Assembly (NCBI RefSeq): GCF_029852145.1
Contig: NC_079970.1
Location: forward strand, 4,278,001 to 4,342,000
Length of the DNA stretch: 64,000 nt
Origin: Microplitis mediator
Lineage: Eukaryota > Arthropoda > Insecta > Hymenoptera > Braconidae
Direction of reading: 5' to 3'
How positions within the stretch are numbered: position 1 is the first letter of the stretch; every line of letters begins with the position of its first letter. The translations under genes were made by a program, and so were the position numbers. The notes under the pieces are model-generated. The model was not told the DNA's origin. It saw only the letters and a list, made by a program, of their open reading frames with translations, and made no database searches. Of the stretch, positions 56,305 through 64,000 are shown piece by piece.

Positions 56305-57551
56305 AACAATGTTAGATTCCTCCTACACAGACATACTCTTCAGTTATTGTATTTAATAAACTCTCACACATTTATTGCCATTCCTTTAAGAAATATACAG
56401 TAAATTTCAATAATTTCAAATTTATTATCCTTCTCCAGGTTGTAAAACAAGTGTTTAGATCACAAAGACACGAGTTTAGGTTTTCGGTTCAGGTTTCCTT
56501 TCAAAGCATCTGCTGCTCGAGAAAGTACAAAGTTTACTTGGCTAATATTTTGTTCCGTTACGGTGCTTTTCACCCTCTTTATCGCGTTTTCTCTTAACTT
56601 AACACTTTGTGAGCCATCAAAAATACTGTCTGTAAGCTCTCTTGACTAAACTCAAGGTATATATTTTATAGATATAAATTCAAAAAGGCATCTTGTGTAT
56701 AACTAAACGCGTCACACTTTATATCCGCGACATGCATGTGTGTGTTGTACTAATGATTGTTAAATCACGCTAAGAAAAGTATTCAAAGTCTAGTTTGTTC
56801 GTGAGACATACGTTAACATATTCCCTCGGTTCGTAGTTTTACACCTAACTCATGTGTTTTACGTGCTGTGAAAAATTTAAAACGATAAAAACATAAAAAA
56901 AAGTCTCGAAGAGATTTGATTCGAATCCACGATAATAACTTTTTTGAATGTAATGTCTGGTGTAATGATTTATAAATTATTGAGATAGTGTGAAGTGGTG
57001 TAAGAAGGGCTTTAACGATGGTTAGGTAACGATAGGTCGAGTGACATGATCGATCGAACCGAAAGCTTCTTCTCGGTTTGATGACAAGCAAAAAAGCATC
57101 AACAGAAAAGTTATCTATCATTAATAGCGAATGGTCTGTTCTTTGTACTCGGCTTAGTATTAGGATGTATTCTAATGTCTGATGTCTACTTTCAACTAGT
57201 AAAACTCAACTTGTATGCTCTGAATCTGCATGAAAAATGTTATTCGAGGTTTATGTGGGGATTTAACGTCATCGTCCTAGCCGTCACAGAGTCTGTCCAA
57301 CAGAGCAATGATAACGATAATGCGAGACGACAGTAGTCCATTAGTTCCCGAGGGAACTATTCTTACGATTTGAATCTGACGATTGTTATTAATGGATCTC
57401 GCGTATGATTTTCTGTCCTTATTTTTCGGGAATTAATTACATTATTATTTTATTTATTAATTATTTTTCCATATCTTGTTGATTTTGATCGACGATTCAA
57501 ATATTGCGCTCTCGATTTACTGAATCCCAAATTAAAAATAAAAAGTGTTTA
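56305..57551. other. Segment between the two CCCGAGTCAAA elements
   Basis: About 1.25 kb with no relation to the flanking elements. Small open frames, the longest on the minus strand at 56813-57121, resemble nothing known. It may simply be genomic DNA between two insertions. Confidence 0.5.
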
Positions 57552-58447
57552 CCCGAATCATAAAACAAATTCGAATTTCAGTCTCAAAGTTCTCAATGAG
57601 GTTTTTGAGGATCAATTTAGAAATTTGAGGTTGACAACAGTATAGAAAGTTATCCTAGTTTAGTTCTCAAAGTAGTAGTTACGACCTATTTTACCTCTTT
57701 GAGAACTAAACTGGAATAACATAATCTGGATTAGAGCCTCAAAACACTCAAAACATACAGGAATAATTTTTTTGTCATATCAACCGCGAAAGTTGAATTT
57801 TCAAGCAACATGCAGAGGGCGCAAACTATACGATTTCTGGCAATCTGTAGTTTGGTTAACATTCCTCGAACTTGTATCGAAAAGTAACTTCTCTCTCTCT
57901 ATCTATCTCTACATTCCTACACGACTTGAAACATTTTTGACTGTTTCTCTCTCAAATTCAACTTCCGCCGTTGATATGACAAAAAATTTTGTTCGATACT
58001 TTATGCTCAAAGCTCAAAGGAACCCTGGCAGACTTGAAGTGCAGGCACGCGTTTGAGGCTATGGATACATTCTCATCAAGACCTCGTACTTTATCCGGTC
58101 TTGATAAGAAAGCGCCCATTTCCTCAAACTCGTAACGTCACTTCAAGCCGTCAGAATCCCTACCGTTCCGCATACGTATCGAAAATAACTATATCTGCAT
58201 TTGGTCCTCAAAAGTCTCATTCGACGTGTTCTCTCCCCTCCCTTTTCTATCTAAAATTTTTCAAAGTCCGAAATATTACTTTTCATTCGTTGAGGATTTT
58301 GAGGTCTTAAATTATTCGCATTTAGACCTCATAGTTCTCATTGAGAATTTTGAGTATTAAAGTAGAGTTACTTTTTGGGCGGCAAATAAAACATCAAAGG
58401 AATTGAGGCTTTTGAGGACTAAACTAGAATTTGTTTTTTGACTCGGG
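57552..58447. mobile_element. CCCGAGTCAAA element, copy 2, 896 bp, inverted relative to copy 1
   Basis: Left end CCCGAATCATAAAACAAATT, right end AATTTGTTTTTTGACTCGGG. Its left section (GAGGTTGACAACAGTATAG, AAAGTTATCCTAGTTTAG) is the inverse of the right section of copy 1, and its right section (GGGCGGCAAATAAAACATC) the inverse of the left section of copy 1. The centres differ. Non-coding. Confidence 0.75.
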
Positions 58448-61400
58448 TATTTTCAAAAATACATCAATAAGTCTTTCATAGACTTTTTTCACACTAAAAG
58501 TTTAACAGTTTGTTACTTACATGTAGAATCGAGTAAAATACCTCAGTCACGTATTTAATATAGTGAAAACTTGCTTTCATTAAATTCCGGATTTGAGAAT
58601 AAAATTCATTTCTTTTATAAATTTTATTTGAATATTAAAATATTATGATAATAATAATAATAAATAGATTTATCTTTGAATAATGGTGTATCATTATATC
58701 GATCACAGAAAATGTAATCAAGTGTACACACAATACTGTGACATTTATGATAATTTTCATATTATCGGTCAGTGCGAAGCTATTATGAAGCGTTAGCCAA
58801 TTGAATCCGGACAGCAGAAACATATATCTATATAATAATATTATACATATATATGTTTGCATCAGTATCCGATAATACTTCCATGGCTATACCCAGTAAT
58901 ATCATCCGCAATACATCGTGATTCAGCCAATTAGCATACAGCATTTGTGTTTATCAATATATATATATGTATATATACCCAAAAGCTGGAGTACAGTAGT
59001 CGTGGAACTAGATTGAACGCATGTACACGTGGGACAATGGTGACATGGTGTTTTGATGTGCAATACGCGAGCTCACAAATTTACAACCAAATTGCTTATT
59101 ACTCTTACTCTGTCTCAAACACTAAGTATATATAAATATATATATTTATCGTAATGTATATCCATAGATTGAGAGAATACAATAAGACTTTATAGGCAGA
59201 TATAATTTGATTTTTTTAGCCTGAGACTTTATGATCTCTCACCCTCGTCGATTTCTTTCTTGAATTCTCGCGTCTCGGTTTATATATATGTAAAAAGTAT
59301 GAGGATTTCTTTTCCCCGGTGAAAAGAGAAGCACGTAGACGACGAGTGAGGCACTTTGCCAGGCAACACTAACTTTTTTCATATTCCAATTAGAATATTT
59401 TCCATTGATTTAATGCCTGTGAAAGCAGATATTAACGGTTTAACTTGGCTATAAATTTACAGTGTCGATGGGTTCTCTTATATACGGGAGAAAATAAGAG
59501 AAAGAGAGAGAGGGCCAGTGTATACGCCTCCCAACCCTCTTTATAACTTTAAAACCATGGGTGTTAGCTGTATTATATATTATATACGGGTTCTCGTTTC
59601 CTCTCTTTAGCTTTTTTTACACTTCTATATCCGCAATCTAAGTAGTATATACGAGATTGGCGGGTGGTGGGTTTAAGAATAACAGGGTAGGGAGGAAGAG
59701 GGTGAGCAGAAAAGGACGTACGGCCACGAGCCAGCGTTAGTAAGTACTCTAACTACGTATGCTAAACTTTACGAGTTACGCAAACTCTCGTAATATTAAT
59801 CACGCCACTCGTCCGAAAACTCTTGTTACTGGGAAAAAAAAAAAAAAAATCTGGGAAAAGAGTAAAAGAAGGAAAGAAAGAAAAGCGTTATGTATGTTTC
59901 AAGTTTTAAGTCCCGACCAATTTATAGATTACGAGCTTATTTCGCGACAATAAAATTCAAATTATTGATCTTTAGATTAAAAAATTTAAAGTTTCCTGTA
60001 ATGTTTTTTGTTCCTTTTGTTAATAAATAATCAAGCTGAATTAGATTATGAGCCACTTAGGGGGCGCGCGTTTATATAAAAACCCTTGCGAGTCAATAGT
60101 AAAAAGGGGAATGGAAAGGAAGAAGCAGTAACGCCGGTCTCTGATCATAGTAACAGAGAGTAGAGTAGAAGATTGGGATACCGAGTGGAAGATAAAAATG
60201 AATGAGAATGATATTGCTCGAGTAGGAAGTAAGTGAGTTGAAGAATAAGAATAAAAAAAAATTTTATAAAAGAGAGGGAGAAAGAGCGAGAAGAGGACAG
60301 ACATACAGACACTGAGAAAATAGTCTGTATAACAGTACGAAGATAAACATGACGGAAAAGAGAATGTAGGAACGATAAAACGATATGAAAATCCAAGAGC
60401 TGGATATAAAAGTCGTGTTGGTTCGCATTCCCTTTTTCGCAATCATGCTCTCTCACAATCGCTAAAATTTTTTTTACTTATACTATTATACTCCATACAC
60501 TTTTCTAACTCTTATAATACATTATTATTGGCGAATCTTTTTATTTCTCTCTCATCTAAAAATCCAACCTCCCTACAATCATATCCAACCATAGATAAGA
60601 CAATAATAACAATAATTCAATAAAATTGTTTTACATTACTGATATTTATCGACCCTATTGCCACAAATATATCTATATATTCTGTCTATTAAATAAAATA
60701 AATGGGTTCACTTTTATTCCCAATACTGACCGCAGTAAGTGTAATTTTTCACGACTGCTTTTCTTTTTATTTATTATTTATTTGACTTTTTATTTTTCAT
60801 CCAATAAACTAAAAAATAGTTGATATAATAACGCCGAATGTTTTTCGATTTTATACGGATGATGTACTCGATGTAGGCACACCCGTTCCTAAACTGTGCC
60901 CGTTTTGCCTATGAAACATTTACAAATACTATTTGTTGTCTGGATTGTATCTAAATATATATACATATATCAGTACACGTATCCAGCTATTTGGTTATAT
61001 GCCGGTGTGCATTGGTGTGCTTGGTACAACACCGCGACTGGCAGTAAATCTCGCCGATGGCGCCCCGTCCGAAGCATAAAAATGTCGCATCGTGATATCT
61101 ATCCAATAGGATCGTTACTCTCTTGCTCTCTCATCTCTTTCCCTATTTCTATAAAACATTTTATATATATTGAATACAAAAACAATTCAAATGAGTATTG
61201 CTGTGGAAAAAAAACTAGCTATGGACTTAAGGAAATGGCTTAATAATGAAGAAAGATTATATGCTGTAAGAATAACAAACAGAGTTAAATCATTCGAGTG
61301 GTTTAGATAAATTTAACGACGGAAATTATTTTGAATTGGATAGAGCAAGAGCATACGACGTAATCGGTTTATCTTTTAAGAAAATATGTGTTGTGTATGT

Positions 61401-62138
61401 ACACATGCTCGGATTGAAATGCTGTAGTGTGCGCATAAGTTTTGGCAAGTAGTTTTGAGAAGAGTGTGTGTGGTTCTTACTCGGGCTCTTCACCAAAACC
61501 CCTTTTCACTGTACACTCTCATCGGGTCTCGGGTCATATAAACCTCAACTCTCCTCTGTATGTACCTTTTAAATGTGCACATGACTGTTATTTATTGTCC
61601 TGGATTTGGAAACTCTAATGGCCGTAGCAGGACACCCGCTGACACTGCGATAAAACATCACTAATGGAACCAAAAATCATTTTTCTCGCCAAAGATCTCT
61701 CTCAACACTTACTTTAAGTACATTATTGCTCAATGCTATTATCATAATAATTTTAAATCATTATTTTATTTTTTAAATTAAATCCCCGTCGTTAAAGTTT
61801 GTAATGTTTATTTTTTTTAACTATTTTCATGTCGAGTCAAAAATTTATTTAGTTTTTTAGTGCATCATAAAATTTAGATTCCACTGGATATCAATAAAAA
61901 TATATACTTTTACATTTTTTATTATTTTGTTTTTAATAAATTTAAGTATTATTTCAGTATTAAATGGAGTTTACTCGATTTACGACACAGAAAGTCAACT
62001 GAAATTGGCTCGGGTTCAATTAATTATATTAATAATAAATTTAAATTTGATATCGCAAAAACAACTGTTGATTTTCGATTCACTGAAGTAAATAAGTTTG
62101 AGAAACAAAAAAAAATTTACAAACAATTTGTCAAAATA
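58448..62138. other. Intergenic sequence, no gene proven
   Basis: Alternates AT-rich DNA with less AT-rich, purine-rich or mixed blocks (about 59220-59560, 59650-59720, 60060-60330, 60980-61150 and 61440-61640). Open frames here are short and low in complexity. The blocks could be regulatory DNA or untranslated exons of a neighbouring gene to the right; this cannot be shown from sequence alone. Confidence 0.45.
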
Positions 62139-62327
62139 TATATCGATATTGCCATTCTAATATGCCTTATCCCACATTTGAGAAATTTTTCAGGAGACGA
62201 TAAAAACGTTTCACGGTCGGCAAAACAAAATTATTTGTAATATGTTTATATTGGTATAACCTATAAATTTATTTTCATGTTTTTCATAAAATACAGGCAT
62301 TTGTAGTGAATAAATAATTTTGAATTA

Positions 62328-63330
62328 GGGGAGGGAGGGGCAAAAGGGGGTACTTAAGGAAATATCAAGTTTTCGAGGACTCAAATAGGGGAGAGAGGGG
62401 CAGAGTGGGCCCCTTAAGAAAAATAATTATAATATCATTCATTTTTTTTACGCGTTTACTTCTTTTTAGACCCTTGATACTTATTTTCACTTCATTATGC
62501 TGCGTCCATTAAAATTGAAAAATCGAAAATTAGGGGCAAAGTGGGCCCTCCAAAAAATTTCGGATTCGATATTTTTTATTCTTTACACGTATGATATTTG
62601 CAAATAACTATAAAACTATTTATTTTAATAATATAACAAATCATTTTAATAGTCTGCTGCGATCTAACTTTAAAACGTATTTTATTATCTTTAACTTTCT
62701 TAATAAATTATATTTAATGAACAGTTTTAATGGTCTATTTAAGCCCTCATTATATAAGAAATTTCGATAAGCTTATTATACGTCCGAATTTATTGACGTA
62801 TAGAATATTTTGAGAGGTCCACTTTGCCCCCATATTTTTTGAAGTTTTGAAAATTTTAAGGGGCCTACTTTGCCCCCTCCTACCCTACGCTAAATCTTTT
62901 TTTTTTAATGATATTTAAATTAAATAGAAGAAATTTTCAGTTACCATTGAAAAAAAAAATTTTTCATTTCTGCGGGCAAAGTGGAGTACCCCCTAAAAAA
63001 GGTAAAAGAAAAAAATTTCTGGATTTTGAACGAATTTGATTAAGTTGAATTTTTTTGTAAGTAATTTACAGAAAGAAAAATTATATTTTACATGTTTATT
63101 GGAGACAAAAGAAGGAAAAAAATTTTTAATAGTTTTTATCATAAAACAAACGTCATTGATATTTTTCAACTGACAATTGATTTTTGAAAAAGTTTACCAA
63201 AATAAATTCAAAGTAATGGTTAATTATATTTACAGAAGTGATTTTGGAATGTTTAAAAAAAATTTAAAATATAAAATTTTTTTTTATCAAATTTTGGGGG
63301 TACCCTGTTTTGCTCCCCCCCCCCTTCCCC
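62328..63330. mobile_element. GGGGAGGGAGGGGCA family element, interrupted copy (middle of nest)
   Basis: Starts GGGGAGGGAGGGGCAAAAGG and ends CCCCCCCCCCTTCCCC with TA on both sides. It matches 23168-23605 nearly throughout, apart from the insertion at 62388-62885 and a further gain of about 60 bp at 63057-63130. Confidence 0.8.
62388..62885. mobile_element. GGGGAGAGAGGGGCAGA element, inner level of nest, 498 bp
   Basis: Starts GGGGAGAGAGGGGCAGAGTG and ends TTTGCCCCCTCCTACCC, flanked by TA (62386-62387, 62886-62887). The sister copy reads TCTAATACGCTAAG across this point, with a single TA, so the empty site is known. Confidence 0.85.
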
Positions 63331-63619
63331 TACCTTCTTATTACTGTCGTGAATTGCTTGCTTACAATTAACTTAAAATTGAAAATGTTAAGCGTGACTG
63401 AACCTATACGAATGTGGGATACGACATATTAGAATGGCGCGAAAGTCTGCGTGTGGGATACGACATATTATAATATTTATTTAAAAATACTAACTGAACA
63501 ATTTGACCCTTAAAATTTTGACATAAGCTGCACATTGTTACAATGATTCCATTTTTAAAAAAAAGTGAAAATGTCAAATTTTGTGGGATACGCCCTATTA
63601 GAATGGCAGTATCGATATA

Positions 63620-64000
63620 GGGGAGGGTGGGGCAGAGCGGCCCCCATGGGGCAGAGCGGCCCCCCTGAAATTTTGACCAAAAAAAAAATTTTTTTTTTTT
63701 CGACTAATTACTATAAATCCGATATGTTTGCGCATTTTTAGCCCTACGCATGACATTTGGGGCAAAATGGACAAGCCCAAAATTTTGAAAAAGTGATTTT
63801 TTCATATTTTTATCGTCAAATTAAAAAAAAATTATTATAATTCCACATTTCTAGCCCCACGCATAACACCTGGGGCAAAATGGACCAGACGAAACTTCCG
63901 AAAAAATTATTTTTTCATATTTTTCGGCCGTTTCTCTATGTAAGAGGCAAATTTGGTCACTAAAAATTTATAAAAATTAAATTTTTTTTTTTAGTTGATA
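63620..64000. mobile_element. Another GGGGAGGGTGGGGCAGA element, cut by the window end
   Basis: Starts GGGGAGGGTGGGGCAGAGCG after TA at the very end of the outer element. Repeats of GGGGCAAAATGGAC and GGGGCAGAGCGGCCCCC follow. The right end is outside the window. Confidence 0.6.

Larger units (their letters stand above)
62139..63619. mobile_element. Outer element of a three-level nest
   Basis: TATATCGATATTGCCATTCT at left is mirrored by AGAATGGCAGTATCGATATA at right, followed inwards by TATCCCACA against TGTGGGATA. ACGACATATTA phrases recur on the right side at 63420-63470. The element at 62328-63330 lies within it. Confidence 0.7.

Noticed and set aside
56913..56930. B-box-like GATTCGAATCC suggesting another tRNA or SINE
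   Set aside because: No A box at the right distance and no tail or cloverleaf; probably chance.
60041..60456. Overlapping antisense frames of 100-133 codons
   Set aside because: Created by a purine-rich tract on the plus strand; low-complexity Ser/Phe/Leu output with no similarity.
1..64000. Endogenous viral genes, polydnavirus segments, CRISPR or a prokaryotic defence system
   Set aside because: No viral structural or polymerase motifs, no regularly spaced short direct repeats with spacers, and no operon-like gene groups were seen.

Overview
The window is nuclear DNA of an arthropod, most likely an insect and probably a hymenopteran such as a parasitoid wasp. It is strongly AT-rich, its genes are split by spliceosomal introns, its proteins match insect families, and its non-coding DNA is crowded with short inverted-repeat transposons. 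The taxon is an inference from protein character and genome style. No bacterial operons, CRISPR arrays or viral genes are visible.

Left half (about 3.2-30.7 kb, plus strand): one gene fills this part, a cGMP-specific phosphodiesterase 9 (Pde9). Eight coding exons were joined by reading frame, GT/AG sites and protein similarity: 3965-4097, 10671-10795, 11841-12048, 14363-14477, 25272-25509, 25670-26056, 27379-27630 and 28314-30206. Every junction keeps the frame, giving about 1,116 residues: a short N-terminal region, a coiled coil, a complete catalytic domain with all metal ligands and the invariant glutamine, and an unusually long Ser-rich tail of about 600 residues in one terminal exon. The introns hold many transposon copies.

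Middle (36.0-41.3 kb, minus strand): two tandem, intact, five-exon cytochrome P450 genes of the CYP6 type (CYP3 clan), 509 and 508 residues. They arose by local duplication. A 193-bp stretch covering intron 3 is identical in both copies, while exon 2 has diverged strongly, which suggests recent gene conversion. Foldback transposons flank the 36.0-37.8 kb copy on both sides. The one in its upstream region carries two perfect TGACGTCA sites.

Right part (41.5-64 kb): no convincing protein-coding gene was found. It holds a tRNA-derived SINE, two giant hairpins of 1.2-1.35 kb, minisatellites of about 105 and 180 bp, an inverted pair of elements of about 0.9-1 kb, and a three-level nest of elements at 62.1-63.6 kb.

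The most striking theme is repeated nesting of inverted-repeat elements. In several cases the empty target site can be read from a sister copy or from the opposite arm of the host palindrome, so insertion boundaries and target duplications can be inferred directly. Possible effects on the genes are a changed P450 upstream region and double-stranded RNA from intronic or intergenic hairpins; both are inferences.
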